A stretch of DNA of 64,000 nt from Marinobacter pelagius (GTDB taxonomy: Bacteria; Pseudomonadota; Gammaproteobacteria; Pseudomonadales; Oleiphilaceae): the NCBI RefSeq assembly GCF_900114925.1, contig NZ_FOUR01000006.1, positions 230,811 to 294,810 on the forward strand. Reading direction: 5' to 3'. The position numbers and the translations under genes are program-made. Under the pieces are notes generated by a model. It was given only the letters and a program-made list of their open reading frames with translations, had not been told where the DNA came from and searched no databases. Below, one piece after another: positions 45,474 to 58,102 of the stretch. Numbering within the stretch: position 1 is the first letter of the stretch; every line of letters begins with the position of its first letter.

Positions 45474-46640
45474 ATGAAATCACAATACTCAGAGCTGAAT
45501 TTCGGCCTCGGTGAAACCCTCGACATGCTGCGTGAGCAAGTCAACGGCTTTGCTGCCTCCGAAATCGCCCCGCGCGCCGAAGAGATCGACCGCAACAACG
45601 AGTTCCCCATGGACCTGTGGCGGAAAATGGGCGACATGGGCCTGCTGGGTATTACCGTGAGCGAGGAATACGGCGGCTCCGACATGGGTTACCTGGCCCA
45701 CGTCATCGCCATGGAAGAAATCAGCCGTGCCTCCGCCTCCGTTGGCCTCTCCTACGGTGCCCACTCCAACCTGTGTGTTAACCAGATTCACCGCAACGGC
45801 ACCGAAGAACAGAAACAGAAATACCTGCCCAAACTGGTCAGCGGCGAACACATCGGCGCTCTCGCCATGTCCGAGCCCAACGCCGGCTCCGACGTCGTCT
45901 CCATGAAACTCCACGCCCGAGACGAAGGCGACCACTACGTCCTCAACGGCAACAAGATGTGGATCACCAACGGCCCGGACGCCAACACCTACGTCATCTA
46001 CGCCAAGACCGACCCGAAAGGCGGTTCCAAGGGCATTACCGCGTTCATCGTCGAACGCGACTACCCGGGCTTCAGCCGCCACCAGAAACTCGACAAACTC
46101 GGCATGCGCGGCTCCAACACCTGTGAGCTGGTGTTCGAAGACTGCAAGGTTCCCAAGGAAAACATCCTCGGTGGCGAAGGCAACGGCGCCAAAGTCCTCA
46201 TGAGCGGCCTCGACTACGAACGCCTCGTGCTCTCCGGCGGCCCCCTGGGCATCATGCAAGCCGCCATGGACGTCGTCGTCCCCTACATCCGCGAGCGCAA
46301 ACAGTTCGGCCAGGCCATCGGCGAATTCGAACTGGTACAAGGCAAAGTGGCGGATATGTACACCTTCATGAACACCTCCAAGTCCTACGTCTACATGGTG
46401 GCCCAATCCGCCGACCGCGGCGAGACCACCCGCAAAGACGCCGCCGGCGCCATCCTCTACTCCGCCGAAATGGCCACCAAACTGGCCCTGGACGCCATCC
46501 AGCTGCTCGGCGGCAACGGTTACATCAACGAATACCCGACAGGCCGCCTGCTGCGGGACGCCAAGCTGTATGAAATCGGTGCCGGTACGTCCGAAATCCG
46601 CCGAATGCTGATCGGTCGCGAGCTGTTCCTGAACAAGTAA
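45474..46640 (+). CDS. liuA: Isovaleryl-CoA dehydrogenase
   Basis: A 388-residue FAD enzyme making 3-methylcrotonyl-CoA in leucine degradation. The catalytic Glu characteristic of isovaleryl-CoA dehydrogenase is in [13 protein letters not shown], and the C-terminal position has Gly ([10 protein letters not shown]). Other motifs: [44 protein letters not shown] lies upstream of the ATG. Followed by a 190-base gap containing a long inverted repeat, then liuB. Confidence 0.95.
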   Translation: MKSQYSELNFGLGETLDMLREQVNGFAASEIAPRAEEIDRNNEFPMDLWRKMGDMGLLGITVSEEYGGSDMGYLAHVIAMEEISRASASVGLSYGAHSNLCVNQIHRNGTEEQKQKYLPKLVSGEHIGALAMSEPNAGSDVVSMKLHARDEGDHYVLNGNKMWITNGPDANTYVIYAKTDPKGGSKGITAFIVERDYPGFSRHQKLDKLGMRGSNTCELVFEDCKVPKENILGGEGNGAKVLMSGLDYERLVLSGGPLGIMQAAMDVVVPYIRERKQFGQAIGEFELVQGKVADMYTFMNTSKSYVYMVAQSADRGETTRKDAAGAILYSAEMATKLALDAIQLLGGNGYINEYPTGRLLRDAKLYEIGAGTSEIRRMLIGRELFLNK

Positions 46641-46692
46641 GGCGCTGACGAACACCGCTCGAGAGCGGAAACCAGCACCCAATGTATGACGA

Positions 46693-46800
46693 GGGTCTGG
46701 TGGCAGGGCGGTCCGGGAATGTTGAAGGCCAAGGATGGCCTGAAACAAGCGCACACGGACGTGCCCGTAGCGGTTCCCGGACCGCCCTGCCACCAGGCCC
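46693..46800. repeat. Long inverted repeat, family 2, between liuA and liuB
   Basis: 27-base arms (46693-46719 and 46774-46800) match with a single G-U wobble and surround a 54-base interior that contains GGCC-N6-GGCC. Same architecture and arm length as the repeat at 42723-42836, but different arm sequence. It lies inside the liu operon and could stabilise liuA mRNA or reduce downstream expression. Confidence 0.75.
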
Positions 46801-46830
46801 GATGCCCCCGAATGCATGGAAGTCAGACTT

Positions 46831-48438
<1,608 letters not shown>

Positions 48439-48453
48439 CCGAGGAGAAAGATC

Positions 48454-49257
48454 ATGTCAGAACAGGAATCTGCGGTTCTGCTGAGACGCCGCGAAGGCGG
48501 TGTGACCGAGGTTGTGCTGAACCGCCCGGACAAGCGCAACGCCTTTGACGACGTCATCATCCAGCAGCTTATCCATACGCTGACCGACGTAAATGCCGAC
48601 AGCCAGACCAAAGTGGTGATCCTGCGCTCCGAAGGCAAACACTTCTCCGCCGGCGCGGACCTGGGCTGGATGCGCCGCATGGCCGAGAATACCCACCAGG
48701 AAAACCTGGACGATTCCCGGGAACTGGCGCGGCTGATGAGTGTACTCAACCACCTGTCCAAGCCAGTGATCGGCCTGGTGCAGGGCGCGGCCTTCGGCGG
48801 TGCGGTGGGTCTTGCCGCCTGCTGCGACATCGTCCTCGCCACCGAGAAATCCAGCTTCTGCCTGAGCGAAGTGAAGCTCGGCCTGATTCCGGCGGTCATC
48901 AGCCCCTACGTGGTGCGCGCCATTGGTGAACGCCAGGCCCGCCGGTACTTCATCTCCGCCGAAGTCTTTACCGCAAAGCAGGCTCAGGAGTTTGGCCTGG
49001 TGCACATCGTGTGCGACGACGTGGAGGCCATGGAGCAGCGCTGTAACGAAATGCTCCAGCAGCTGGCCAGCAACGGCCCCGAAGCCATGAAAGCCGCCAA
49101 AGACCTAGTGTTTGCCGTCAGTCACAAGCCAATCGATGAAACCGTGATCGACGATACCGCACATCGCATCGCAGATATCCGAGTGGGCGTGGAAGGCCAG
49201 GAAGGACTGAGCGCTTTCCTGAACAAACGCAAGGCCAACTGGGTTCCGGAGGAATAA
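48454..49257 (+). CDS. liuC: Methylglutaconyl-CoA hydratase
   Basis: A 267-residue crotonase-family enzyme converting 3-methylglutaconyl-CoA to HMG-CoA. The oxyanion-hole segments are HFSAGADLGWMRRMAE and VQGAAFGGAVGLAACCDIVLA, and the second catalytic Glu lies in SEVKLGLIPAVISPYV. It lies 15 bases after liuB with AGGAG upstream, inside the ordered liuBCDE run. Confidence 0.93.
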   Translation: MSEQESAVLLRRREGGVTEVVLNRPDKRNAFDDVIIQQLIHTLTDVNADSQTKVVILRSEGKHFSAGADLGWMRRMAENTHQENLDDSRELARLMSVLNHLSKPVIGLVQGAAFGGAVGLAACCDIVLATEKSSFCLSEVKLGLIPAVISPYVVRAIGERQARRYFISAEVFTAKQAQEFGLVHIVCDDVEAMEQRCNEMLQQLASNGPEAMKAAKDLVFAVSHKPIDETVIDDTAHRIADIRVGVEGQEGLSAFLNKRKANWVPEE

Positions 49258-49262
49258 CAACA

Positions 49263-51251
49263 ATGTTCAGCAAGATTCTGATTGCCAACCGGGGCGAGAT
49301 CGCCTGCCGGATCATCCAGACCGCCCACCGCATGGGAATCCGCTGTGTCGCGGTCTACTCCGACGCGGACGCCAGCGCCCGGCATGTGGCCATGGCCGAC
49401 GAAGCGTTTCATATCGGCCCGGCGCCCAGCTCCGAGAGCTACCTCCGTGGCGAAAAGATCATCGAGATTGCCAAACAGAGCGGCGCCCAGGCCATCCACC
49501 CGGGCTATGGCTTCCTGTCCGAGAACACCGGGTTCGCCGAAGCCTGTGAAGCCAACGGTATCGTCTTTATCGGTCCGCCCTCTTCCGCCATCGCGGCCAT
49601 GGGTTCCAAGTCCGCCGCCAAGGCCATCATGGAGAAAGCCGGCGTGCCTCTGGTGCCCGGTTACCATGGCAAGGACCAGTCCCCGGATGTGCTCCGCGCC
49701 GAAGCCGAGAAATGCGGCTTCCCGCTACTGCTGAAAGCCGTCGCCGGCGGTGGCGGCAAGGGCATGCGGGTGGTCGAGAACATGTCCGAATTCGACGATG
49801 CCCTGGCCGCCGCCCAGCGTGAGGCCAGGAACGCCTTCGGCAACCCGGACATGCTCATCGAGCGCTACCTGACCCAGCCCAGGCACGTGGAGATCCAGGT
49901 CTTCTGTGACCAGGACGGCAACGGCATCTACCTGGCCGAACGGGACTGCTCCGTCCAGCGCCGCCACCAGAAAGTCCTGGAGGAAGCGCCGGCCCCGGGC
50001 CTGACCGAGGAAACCCGCAAGGCCATGGGCGAAGCCGCCGTCCGTGCGGCCCAAGCCATCAACTACGTGGGTGCCGGCACCGTGGAGTTCCTGTACGACG
50101 TGGACGGTTCTTTCTTCTTCATGGAGATGAACACCCGCCTGCAGGTGGAACATCCGGTCACCGAAATGGTCACCGGCCAGGACCTGGTGGAATGGCAGCT
50201 CAAGGTCGCCTGGGGCGAGCCCCTGCCGCTGCACCAGGACCAGGTCAAAACCCGCGGCCATGCCCTGGAAGCGCGGATCTACGCCGAGGACCCGGACCAG
50301 GACTTCCTGCCGGCCACCGGCACCCTGCGCTACCTGAGCACCCCGGACGAATCCGCCCACGTGCGGGTAGACACCGGCGTCACCGAAGGCGACGAGATCA
50401 GCATCCACTACGACCCGATGATCGCCAAGCTGATCGTCTGGGACGAAACCCGGGACCAGGCCATCAACCGCATGGTCCAGGCGCTGGAGCACTACCGCAT
50501 CGCCGGCGTGAAGACCAACATCCGGTTCCTGCACGCCCTGGCCGATGCCCAGCCGTTCCGGGAAGCGGACCTGACCACCAACTTCATCAGCGCCCACGAG
50601 GAACTGCTGTTCCCCAAATCCAGGCTCGACACCCACAAGGCCCTGGTACTGGCCGCCGGCTTCGTGCTGGAGCAGCGCAAATCCTCCGAGCCGGTGACCG
50701 CGGACCCCTGGTCGCCGTTCAGCCGCAAGAACAGCTGGCGCATGAACTCGGAATACGCCCAGCCGCTGAAACTGCAGGTGGGTGACGACATCCACGAACT
50801 CAAGATCCTCGAGCGGGACGACCGCTACCAGGTGTTCGTGGGCGACAGCGTGTACCACCTGAACGCGAAACTGGACGACGACTACCTGCAGGCGGTGGTC
50901 AACGGCCACCGGATCAGCGTTCACGGGAACCTGCACGAGGATCAGCTGGTCCTGTTCTACGAAGGCGACACCTTCAAGTGCACCGTCTACCGCGAGACCT
51001 ACGGTTTCGAGGAAATGGCCGGTGAAGGCAGCCTGGCTGCTCCCATGAACGGCGCGATCGTTGCGGTTCAGGCCAAGGTGGGCGACAAGGTCAGCGCCGG
51101 CCAGACCCTGGTCATCATGGAAGCCATGAAAATGGAGCATGCCATCAAGGCCCCGGCCGACGGCGTGGTGAGCGAGATCTTCTTCGCCGAAGGTGACCAG
51201 GTCTCCGAAGGTGCCGAACTCATTGCCATCGAAACCGAGGAGGCTGAGTGA
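49263..51251 (+). CDS. liuD: 3-Methylcrotonyl-CoA carboxylase, biotin subunit
   Basis: A 662-residue protein with biotin carboxylase (1-450; [17 protein letters not shown] loop, [14 protein letters not shown]), a linker domain, and a biotin carrier domain at the end with biotinylated K623 in [15 protein letters not shown]. It starts 5 bases after liuC and its stop overlaps the liuE start by one base. Confidence 0.95.
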   Translation: MFSKILIANRGEIACRIIQTAHRMGIRCVAVYSDADASARHVAMADEAFHIGPAPSSESYLRGEKIIEIAKQSGAQAIHPGYGFLSENTGFAEACEANGIVFIGPPSSAIAAMGSKSAAKAIMEKAGVPLVPGYHGKDQSPDVLRAEAEKCGFPLLLKAVAGGGGKGMRVVENMSEFDDALAAAQREARNAFGNPDMLIERYLTQPRHVEIQVFCDQDGNGIYLAERDCSVQRRHQKVLEEAPAPGLTEETRKAMGEAAVRAAQAINYVGAGTVEFLYDVDGSFFFMEMNTRLQVEHPVTEMVTGQDLVEWQLKVAWGEPLPLHQDQVKTRGHALEARIYAEDPDQDFLPATGTLRYLSTPDESAHVRVDTGVTEGDEISIHYDPMIAKLIVWDETRDQAINRMVQALEHYRIAGVKTNIRFLHALADAQPFREADLTTNFISAHEELLFPKSRLDTHKALVLAAGFVLEQRKSSEPVTADPWSPFSRKNSWRMNSEYAQPLKLQVGDDIHELKILERDDRYQVFVGDSVYHLNAKLDDDYLQAVVNGHRISVHGNLHEDQLVLFYEGDTFKCTVYRETYGFEEMAGEGSLAAPMNGAIVAVQAKVGDKVSAGQTLVIMEAMKMEHAIKAPADGVVSEIFFAEGDQVSEGAELIAIETEEAE

Positions 51252-52159
51252 TGGCGTTTCCGAAACAGGTTCGACTGGTGGAGATGAGCCCCCGGGACGG
51301 TCTGCAGAACGAACCCGGCCCGGTCATCGCCACCGACATCAAGACCGGCCTGATCAACCAGCTTGCCGACTGCGGCCTGAGCCACATCGAGGCCGCCAGT
51401 TTTGTGTCGCCCAAGTGGGTGCCACAAATGGGCGATGCCGCCGCCGTCATGGCCGGCATCAACCGCAAGGCCGGCGTCCGGTACTCCGCCCTCACCCCCA
51501 ACCTGAAGGGTTTCGAGGGCGCGCTGGCCGCGAAGGTGGACGAGGTAGCCGTTTTCGGTGCCGCCTCCGAGTCCTTCACCAAGAAGAACATCAACTGCAC
51601 CATCGCCGAAAGCCTGGAGCGCTTTGCCCCCGTGGTCGAAGAAGCTCGCAAGTACAACATCCCCGTGCGGGGCTACGTCTCGACCGTCCTGGGCTGCCCT
51701 TACGAGGGTGACATTGCCCCGGAACAGGTCGCCACTGTCGCCAAAGCCCTCTACGACATGGGCTGCTACGAGATTTCCCTGGGCGATACCATTGGCGTAG
51801 GTACGCCGCTCAAAGCAAAGCGTATGCTGGAAGCAGTGGCCGCATACGTTCCCATGGAACGCCTCGCTGCCCACTTCCACGACACCTATGGTCAGGCCCT
51901 GGCCAACCTGTACGCGGTGCTGGAAGAAGGCGTGAGCGTAATCGACGCCTCCGTCGCCGGCCTGGGCGGCTGCCCGTATGCCAAAGGCGCTTCCGGTAAT
52001 GTGGCAACCGAAGACGTGCTATACCTGCTTAACGGTCTGGGCATCGAAACCGGTGTCGATCTCGAGAAGCTCGTGGCCACCGGCGACTGGATTTGCCAGC
52101 AGCTGAATCGCCATAACGGCTCTAAAGTCGGCCAGGCCATGGGCGGTAACTGCCAATGA
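51251..52159 (+). CDS. liuE: Hydroxymethylglutaryl-CoA lyase
   Basis: A 302-residue TIM-barrel lyase splitting HMG-CoA into acetyl-CoA and acetoacetate. Motifs: [25 protein letters not shown], the HFHDTYG metal site, and the flexible-loop cysteine in [20 protein letters not shown]. The ATG at 51251 overlaps the liuD stop; a GTG three bases earlier is also possible, with GGAGG in front of both. Confidence 0.95.
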   Translation: MAFPKQVRLVEMSPRDGLQNEPGPVIATDIKTGLINQLADCGLSHIEAASFVSPKWVPQMGDAAAVMAGINRKAGVRYSALTPNLKGFEGALAAKVDEVAVFGAASESFTKKNINCTIAESLERFAPVVEEARKYNIPVRGYVSTVLGCPYEGDIAPEQVATVAKALYDMGCYEISLGDTIGVGTPLKAKRMLEAVAAYVPMERLAAHFHDTYGQALANLYAVLEEGVSVIDASVAGLGGCPYAKGASGNVATEDVLYLLNGLGIETGVDLEKLVATGDWICQQLNRHNGSKVGQAMGGNCQ

Positions 52160-52228
52160 TTAAATTGGCGGGCGGGAAGCTGTACCCGCCCGTCATAGCA
52201 CCAAAAACAAGAAGGCTGGGAGCCAAGA

Positions 52229-52804
52229 ATGACCAACAAAAATGTAGTAGCCCTCGATCTCCCCATCCCGGAGATCAGCGACATGCCCGAAGACACCCAA
52301 AAGTACTTCCAGATCTGCCAGGAAAAACTCGGCATGATCCCGAACGTACTGACCGCCTACAGCCAGAACCTCAAGCAGCTGGAAGGCTTCACCCGCCTCT
52401 ACAACGAGCTCATGCTCGGCGAAGGCGAACTCTCCAAGCTCGAGCGGGAAATGGTGGCCGTGGTGGTCTCCTCCGAGAACAAGTGCTTCTACTGCCTGGT
52501 AGCCCACGGCGCCGCCGTGCGGGTACTGAGCGGCGATCCCCAGCTGGGTGAGCACATGGTGATGAACTACCGCAGCGCCAAACTCGACAAGCGCCAGCGG
52601 GCGATGCTGGATTTCGCATCCCACCTCACCCGCTCACCGGCCACCGTCACCGAAGACCACATCCAGGCCCTGCGGGATGCCGGTCTCAGCGACCGGGGCA
52701 TCTGGGACCTGAGCAACCTGGTGGGCTTCTACAACATGTCCAACCGCGTGGCCATTGCCAGCGATATGCAACCAAACCCCGAGTATCACAGCCAGAGTCG
52801 CTAG
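52229..52804 (+). CDS. AhpD-like peroxidase-related protein
   Basis: A 191-residue carboxymuconolactone-decarboxylase/AhpD-family protein with the redox CxxC in [15 protein letters not shown], including the Glu and His of the AhpD relay. It belongs to the 'peroxidase-related' subgroup that often accompanies fatty-acid or amino-acid catabolic operons. Actual substrate unknown. It follows liuE by 69 bases and precedes the acyl-CoA synthetase; probably cotranscribed. Confidence 0.82.
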   Translation: MTNKNVVALDLPIPEISDMPEDTQKYFQICQEKLGMIPNVLTAYSQNLKQLEGFTRLYNELMLGEGELSKLEREMVAVVVSSENKCFYCLVAHGAAVRVLSGDPQLGEHMVMNYRSAKLDKRQRAMLDFASHLTRSPATVTEDHIQALRDAGLSDRGIWDLSNLVGFYNMSNRVAIASDMQPNPEYHSQSR

Positions 52805-52857
52805 CAAGTACGCAGACTTGCTTGCCCTCGAATACAACAACAATTGGAGGCAGAGAT

Positions 52858-54546
52858 ATGAGCAAGACTCTACCAAGCTACACCAGCGGAACCGCAGAAG
52901 TGCCCCTGCTGGGCATGACCATCGGTGAAATGCTGGATCGTACCGCGGAGAAGTATCCGGATACCGAAGCCCTGGTGTGCCTGCACCAGGACATCCGCTG
53001 GACCTACAAGGAGTTCGTGGAAAAGGTCGACGAGGCCGCCCGCGCCTTCATGGCCATCGGCGTCAAGCGTGGCGACCGGGTGGGTATCTGGTCCCCCAAC
53101 CGTTACGAGTGGACCGTGACCCAGTTCGCCACCGCAAAAGTGGGCGCTATTCTGGTGAACATCAACCCGGCCTACGGCGTGCACGAATTGCAGTACGCGC
53201 TAAACCTGGCCGGTATCACCACACTGGTCACCGCAGACAGCTTCAAGGCATCCAATTACCGGGAGATGATCTACGAGCTGGCGCCGGAACTGAAGCGCAG
53301 TGCTCCCGGCAAGCTCAAGGCCGACCACGTTCCGGAACTACGTGCCGTGATCAACGTGCACGAAGACAAGCACGACGGCATGTGGACCTGGAAGGAATTC
53401 CTCGGCTTCGCCAGCGACGTTCCCCAGGCTGATCTGGAAAAACGCCAGGGCGAACTGCAGTTCGATGATCCCATCAACATCCAGTTCACCTCCGGCACCA
53501 CCGGCAATCCGAAGGGCGCCACCCTCACCCACCACAACATCCTCAACAACGGCTACTTCGTGGGTGAGAGCCAGCGCCTGACCGAAAAAGACCGCCTGGT
53601 GATCCCGGTGCCCCTTTACCACTGCTTCGGCATGGTCATGGGCAACCTGGGCTGTATCACCCACGGGTCCACCATGATCTACCCGGGTGAAGGCTTCGAG
53701 CCCAAGTCAGTCCTGCAGGCCGTGCACCAGGAAAAGGCCACCGCCCTTTACGGCGTGCCCACCATGTTCATCGCCGAACTGGCCGAGCCCGAGTTCGAGA
53801 CCTACGACCTCTCCACCCTGCGCACCGGCATCATGGCCGGCTCCATCTGCCCGGCAGAGGTGATGAAGAAGGTCAACGGCAAGATGAACATGAAGGAGGT
53901 CCAGATTGCCTATGGCATGACCGAGACCAGCCCGGTTTCCACCCAGACCAGCTCCCTCGACCCGTTCGAGAAGCAGGTCACCACCGTGGGCCGCACCCAG
54001 CCACACCTGGAGACCAAGATCGTTGATCCGGGCACCGGTAACGTGGTCCCCCGTGGTGAGATCGGTGAACTGTGTACCCGTGGCTACAGCGTGATGCTGA
54101 AGTACTGGAACAACGAGGAAAAAACCCGCGAAGCCATCGACGACGCCGGCTGGATGCACACCGGCGACCTGGCCACCATGGACGAGGACGGCTACATCCA
54201 GATCGTTGGCCGCATCAAGGACATGGTGATCCGCGGCGGGGAAAACATCTACCCGAAAGAGATCGAGGAGTTCCTTTACACCCATCCGTCCATCGAGGAA
54301 GTACAGGTCACCGGCATCCCCGACGAGAAATACGGCGAGGAGCTGATTGCCTGGGTCAAGTTGCGCCCGGATGCGGACCCTGTAGACGCAGACGACCTGC
54401 AGGCCTTCTGCAAGGGCAAGATTGCCCACTTCAAGATCCCGAAGAACTACAAGTTCGTGGACGAATTCCCGATGACCGTCACCGGGAAGATCCAGAAGTT
54501 CAAGATGCGGGAGATCTCGATCGAGGAGATGGGGCTGAAGAAGTAA
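52858..54546 (+). CDS. AMP-forming acyl-CoA synthetase of the liu cluster
   Basis: A 562-residue ligase: phosphate loop [18 protein letters not shown], adenylate motif [35 protein letters not shown] and catalytic lysine in TVTGKIQKF. Position at the end of the liu genes suggests activation of isovalerate or other branched acids, or of acetoacetate (inference). GGAGGCAGAGAT precedes the ATG. A strong terminator follows 28 bases downstream. Confidence 0.88.
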   Translation: MSKTLPSYTSGTAEVPLLGMTIGEMLDRTAEKYPDTEALVCLHQDIRWTYKEFVEKVDEAARAFMAIGVKRGDRVGIWSPNRYEWTVTQFATAKVGAILVNINPAYGVHELQYALNLAGITTLVTADSFKASNYREMIYELAPELKRSAPGKLKADHVPELRAVINVHEDKHDGMWTWKEFLGFASDVPQADLEKRQGELQFDDPINIQFTSGTTGNPKGATLTHHNILNNGYFVGESQRLTEKDRLVIPVPLYHCFGMVMGNLGCITHGSTMIYPGEGFEPKSVLQAVHQEKATALYGVPTMFIAELAEPEFETYDLSTLRTGIMAGSICPAEVMKKVNGKMNMKEVQIAYGMTETSPVSTQTSSLDPFEKQVTTVGRTQPHLETKIVDPGTGNVVPRGEIGELCTRGYSVMLKYWNNEEKTREAIDDAGWMHTGDLATMDEDGYIQIVGRIKDMVIRGGENIYPKEIEEFLYTHPSIEEVQVTGIPDEKYGEELIAWVKLRPDADPVDADDLQAFCKGKIAHFKIPKNYKFVDEFPMTVTGKIQKFKMREISIEEMGLKK

Positions 54547-54573
54547 TCCACTATTCTGCCCCCGGAAAACAAC

Positions 54574-54609
54574 AGCCCCCGGCATTCAGCCGGGGGCTTT
54601 CTTCTTCAT
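54574..54609. terminator. Intrinsic terminator after the liu cluster
   Basis: AGCCCCCGG (54574-54582) pairs with CCGGGGGCT (54590-54598) around a 7-base loop, followed by TTTCTTCTTC. On the other strand the hairpin is followed by GTTGTTTTCC, so it may also end the convergent TPP-enzyme transcript. Confidence 0.85.
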
Positions 54610-54633
54610 ACTGACCTGAAAAACCACTCCCGC

Positions 54634-56292
54634 TTAAGGCGCCAGTTTTCGCTTCAATGCCTTCGAAACCGATAACGGCAGGCTTGGCAGCGAACGCAGC
54701 ATCCACGGCAGAATCTTACGCTTCACGCCGCTCAGGGACTCCGGAATCATCGCCTCGATCAGGTGGGGGCCGGGCATTTTCTGGGCATATTCCAGGGCTT
54801 TTGCCATCTCTTCGGCGGTGTGTACCCGCACAGCGTGGACGCCCATGCCGTTGGCCATTTCCGCGAAATTGATCACCGGGCCGCGCAGGTCCAGCTGGGA
54901 CTTGGCTTTTTCGCCTGCCTCTTCCGCGCCCACCCGCTCCAGCTCGATGTTCAACACCGAATAGGAGGCGTTGTTGAAAATAATGGAGGTGACGTTGAGC
55001 TGTTCCCGGGCCATGGTCCACAGCGCCTGGATGGTGTACATCGCGGTGCCATCGCCGATCAGCGCTATTACCGGCCGCTCCGGGCAGGCCACGGCGGCGC
55101 CGACCGCGTTCGGCAGTCCCTGACCGATAGCGCCCCCGGTGAGGGTGATCATGTCGTGGCGGGGTGCGCCTGCCGTCATGACCGAGAGCATGAGGCTGGA
55201 GGTGATGCCTTCGTCCACGATGATGGCGTTTTCAGGCATCAGGTGGCCGACGGCTTTGCAGACTTTTTCTGCCGTGAGCTTGCCCCGCGGCCGGCCGGGG
55301 CGTTTTTCCGCCTGCAGCTGCGGTTGGGCTTCGACAGCGCCCAGGGCTTTGTTGAGCTTGTCCAGGCTTGCCGTCACGTCCTGGTCCGGCGCCGCCAGGG
55401 TATGGACCTGGCAGCTATCGGGTACCAGGTAGCTTTGCTTGCCCGGATAGGCAAAGAAGGAAACCGGCGCCTTGGAGTCCACGATCACCAAGTGTTCCAC
55501 GTCTGTCAGCTGCACCGTGGCCAGTTCGGCCAGGTAAGCCAGACGCTCCACGTACGGCAGGCCGGCACCCCGCTCCATGCGGGTCGGGAAGGTTTCCCCC
55601 AGCAGGGTAACGCCACTGTGGGCGGCAAGTTTCGCTGCCGCCATCAGGCCGGGCTCACGCAGGGCGCGCCCACCCATCAGCAGGGCCACTTTCTTGCCCG
55701 AGCGAATGACGGAGGCAATTTCCTCCACAACGTCATCATCCGCCCGCTGTGGCACTGGTGGCGCAAGGGGCGCGCTCGGCACCCCACCCTCACCCCAGGA
55801 AACGTCGGCCGGCAGAATCAAGGTTGCCACCTGGCCGGGAGCGCTCCGGGCCGCGGCGATGGCCTCAGCAGCATCCTGGCACAGGGTTTCCGTGCTCTTT
55901 GCGGTGCGCACAAACCCCGGAGAAACGTTGCGGGCGACGGTCTCGATATCGGACTGCAGCTGAGCATCGTATTTCACGTGGTAGGTGGCGTGGTCGCCAA
56001 CAATGTTCACCACGGGCACCTTACCCTTTCGGGCGTTATGCAGGTTGGCCAGCCCATTGCCCAGCCCGCAGCCCAGGTGCAGCAAGGTGGCGGCGGGTTT
56101 GTCGGCCATGCGGGCGTATCCATCGGCCGCGCCGGTGGCTACACCCTCAAACAGGGCGAGGACCGCCCGCATTTTTGGCTCATCATCCAGTGCCGCCACG
56201 AAATGCATTTCACTGGTGCCTGGGTTGCTGAAACACACTTCCACGCCGGCATCCACCAGGGTTTTCATCAGGGCTTGTGCGCCGTTTGTCAT
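54634..56292 (-). CDS. TPP-dependent acetolactate-synthase-like enzyme
   Basis: A 552-residue ThDP enzyme of the acetolactate synthase/benzoylformate decarboxylase superfamily. The ThDP-activating Glu is in LFEGVATGAADGYARM and the cofactor motif is GDGTAMYTIQALWTM, ending in NN. It differs strongly from ilvG in the window: the middle FAD-type domain lacks the usual acetolactate synthase pattern and the C-terminus is basic. A 2-keto-acid decarboxylase or ligase role is possible; substrate is unknown. The start at 56292 has GGAG 9 bases upstream. Confidence 0.82.
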   Translation of the reverse strand: MTNGAQALMKTLVDAGVEVCFSNPGTSEMHFVAALDDEPKMRAVLALFEGVATGAADGYARMADKPAATLLHLGCGLGNGLANLHNARKGKVPVVNIVGDHATYHVKYDAQLQSDIETVARNVSPGFVRTAKSTETLCQDAAEAIAAARSAPGQVATLILPADVSWGEGGVPSAPLAPPVPQRADDDVVEEIASVIRSGKKVALLMGGRALREPGLMAAAKLAAHSGVTLLGETFPTRMERGAGLPYVERLAYLAELATVQLTDVEHLVIVDSKAPVSFFAYPGKQSYLVPDSCQVHTLAAPDQDVTASLDKLNKALGAVEAQPQLQAEKRPGRPRGKLTAEKVCKAVGHLMPENAIIVDEGITSSLMLSVMTAGAPRHDMITLTGGAIGQGLPNAVGAAVACPERPVIALIGDGTAMYTIQALWTMAREQLNVTSIIFNNASYSVLNIELERVGAEEAGEKAKSQLDLRGPVINFAEMANGMGVHAVRVHTAEEMAKALEYAQKMPGPHLIEAMIPESLSGVKRKILPWMLRSLPSLPLSVSKALKRKLAP

Positions 56293-56374
56293 TGTTGTTC
56301 TCCAACCTTTCCGCATTCGGGATTAGTAAATATTCTCGTTCTTAAAGGATCTGCAATTTCTGGACAACCTGATG

Positions 56375-57988
56375 TCAGCCTCCGGAAACAATCGAGCGAA
56401 CTGCCGCCCGCGCGGTCATGATGCAACCGGGCAGGAAGGTGCCCTCCAATGAGCGTTTGCCGTTGGCACCACCGCCACCAAAGCCGGCGGCCTCTCCCAC
56501 ACAGTACAGACCCTGTACGGGTGCACCCTGCCCATCCAGGACTCGGCTGAGCAGATCGGTTTGCAGGCCGCCCAGGCTCTTGCGGGTAATCAGCTGCATG
56601 CGGATGGCAATGTAGGGGCCGGCGCCCGGTTTTTGCAGCGGTGCGGGTTTACAGGTACGCAGTCGGTCCGGTTTCCATTCCCGGGCATGCTCGATCATGC
56701 GGATCTGGGGGTCGTTATGAAGGCTGGTGCCGGTGGCAAAGTTGGCGTCGAAGGCATCTGCCGTGGCCTGGAGCGTCTGCGGGTTGACGTCATGGGAGCA
56801 GGTCAGTGCGTTCATTTTGCCGGCCAGGTCGGCCAGGGTATCCGCAACCAGGAAATCACGGCTTTCATGCTGCATCTGACGAACCAGGGCGTGGTTACCC
56901 AGTAGCAGTTCTTTCACGAATAACGGGAATTGCTTGTCCCGGATCCGGGCGTTGTGCTCGGCACCGGAGATGGCAAATTCCTTGGCGGCAATGCGCCAGT
57001 TCAGCAGGTGCCAGGTCCAGGGCTTTTCCTGCTCCGCCACCCGCTGGCACAGCCAGTGGGTGTCAAAACCGGTCACCAGGGGCTCCGGGCCGATCCGTTC
57101 TCCCCAGTGGTTCAGCCACAGGGCCGATTTGCAGGGGATGGTGGAAAGGCCGTGGCCGGGAAAATGCGGATACGGGTGCGGGAAACCGGCGGCGTAGTTC
57201 CACATTTCCCCCGCGTGGGTGATCTGGCCATTCAGCCTATCGGCGACCCAGTGATGCATTCGGCCATCCGCGTAAGGGTGAGCCCCGTTCAGCATGCTGG
57301 TGGGTTGTGGCCGGTCACCGGGCCAGTTGGCCCGGCATTGCTCATGGCTACCGTTGATGCCGCCGGTGGCCAGAACCACAGCAGAAGCCGCCAGGCGAAC
57401 TTCCTCACCGGTAGCCTCGTTGATGGCCAGGGCGCCACTGACCTTGCCGGCCTCATGGTCCAGTTCGGTGATGCGGTGCTCGTGCAGCAGGGTGAGTCTG
57501 CCGGCGGTATTCTCCCGGTACAGGGCTGCCAGCAGGCAGCGGACCAGCTCCCGGGCAGTACCCCAGACCACGTGGTAACGGGGCAGCCGGTTGCCATCGC
57601 CAAAGCGCCCCCGCTCCACCCAGTTCACGGCGGGAAGGAACTTGATGCCTTCGTCACTCAGCCAGTCGTACACCTCGCTGCGGGAGTGCTCGACGTAGTA
57701 GCGGGCCCATTGCAGCGGCCACTCATCATCGGGTGCCAGTTCGCCGAAGCTGAGCCAGTCACCCAGGGCAATTTCCGGCGTGTCCGCAATTTTCATTCGC
57801 TCCTGCAGGGGGGTACCCACCAGCATCATGCCACCAAAGGCCCAGAGTGCCAGGCCGCCCATGCGTTCCTCGGTGTCACGGTCCGCCAGGGTGACGGTTT
57901 TCCCGGCCCGCAGGCCCTCGAGAGCGGTAACAATGCCCGCCAGCCCGCCGCCAACCACCAGAATGTCTGAAGCAATCACCTTGGCCAT
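56375..57988 (-). CDS. FAD-binding dehydrogenase, ketosteroid-dehydrogenase-like
   Basis: A 537-residue flavoprotein with N-terminal FAD motif DILVVGGGLAGIVTALEGL and a C-terminal FAD-contact segment GLYCVGEAAGFGGGGANGKRSLEGTF (read in two parts: GLYCVGEAAGFGGG and GKRSLEGTF). It belongs to the fumarate-reductase/3-ketosteroid-1-dehydrogenase group, but the catalytic Tyr pattern was not verified. No steroid genes are nearby. The start at 57988 matches the family N-terminus; only a weak GGATA precedes it. Divergent from an AraC regulator. Confidence 0.82.
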   Translation of the reverse strand: MAKVIASDILVVGGGLAGIVTALEGLRAGKTVTLADRDTEERMGGLALWAFGGMMLVGTPLQERMKIADTPEIALGDWLSFGELAPDDEWPLQWARYYVEHSRSEVYDWLSDEGIKFLPAVNWVERGRFGDGNRLPRYHVVWGTARELVRCLLAALYRENTAGRLTLLHEHRITELDHEAGKVSGALAINEATGEEVRLAASAVVLATGGINGSHEQCRANWPGDRPQPTSMLNGAHPYADGRMHHWVADRLNGQITHAGEMWNYAAGFPHPYPHFPGHGLSTIPCKSALWLNHWGERIGPEPLVTGFDTHWLCQRVAEQEKPWTWHLLNWRIAAKEFAISGAEHNARIRDKQFPLFVKELLLGNHALVRQMQHESRDFLVADTLADLAGKMNALTCSHDVNPQTLQATADAFDANFATGTSLHNDPQIRMIEHAREWKPDRLRTCKPAPLQKPGAGPYIAIRMQLITRKSLGGLQTDLLSRVLDGQGAPVQGLYCVGEAAGFGGGGANGKRSLEGTFLPGCIMTARAAVRSIVSGG

Positions 57989-58052
57989 AATGCGTATCCG
58001 ACCCGTTAGCAATGAGTTGTCAGGTTCAAAGATATACCGGTACCATGGCTTT

Positions 58053-58094
58053 AAAATTGACATTAGAGGCCAACAAAATTGACATTAGAGGCCA
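58053..58094. promoter_or_regulatory. Two direct repeats with 22-base period (AraC-type operator)
   Basis: AAAATTGACATTAGAGGCCA occurs exactly twice, at 58053-58072 and 58075-58094. A period of 22 bases (two helix turns) is what AraC-family proteins need for two tandem half sites. The repeats lie between the FAD dehydrogenase gene and the AraC gene and end 8 bases before the AraC ATG. Confidence 0.7.
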
Positions 58095-58102
58095 CCGTTT
58101 CC

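Noticed and set aside
49725..51140. A 471-codon minus-strand frame
   Set aside because: Exact shadow of liuD, whose biotin carboxylase and biotin-carrier motifs are unambiguous.
54763..56421. A 552-codon plus-strand frame
   Set aside because: Antisense to the TPP enzyme gene; the real gene has a ribosome site and cofactor motifs.
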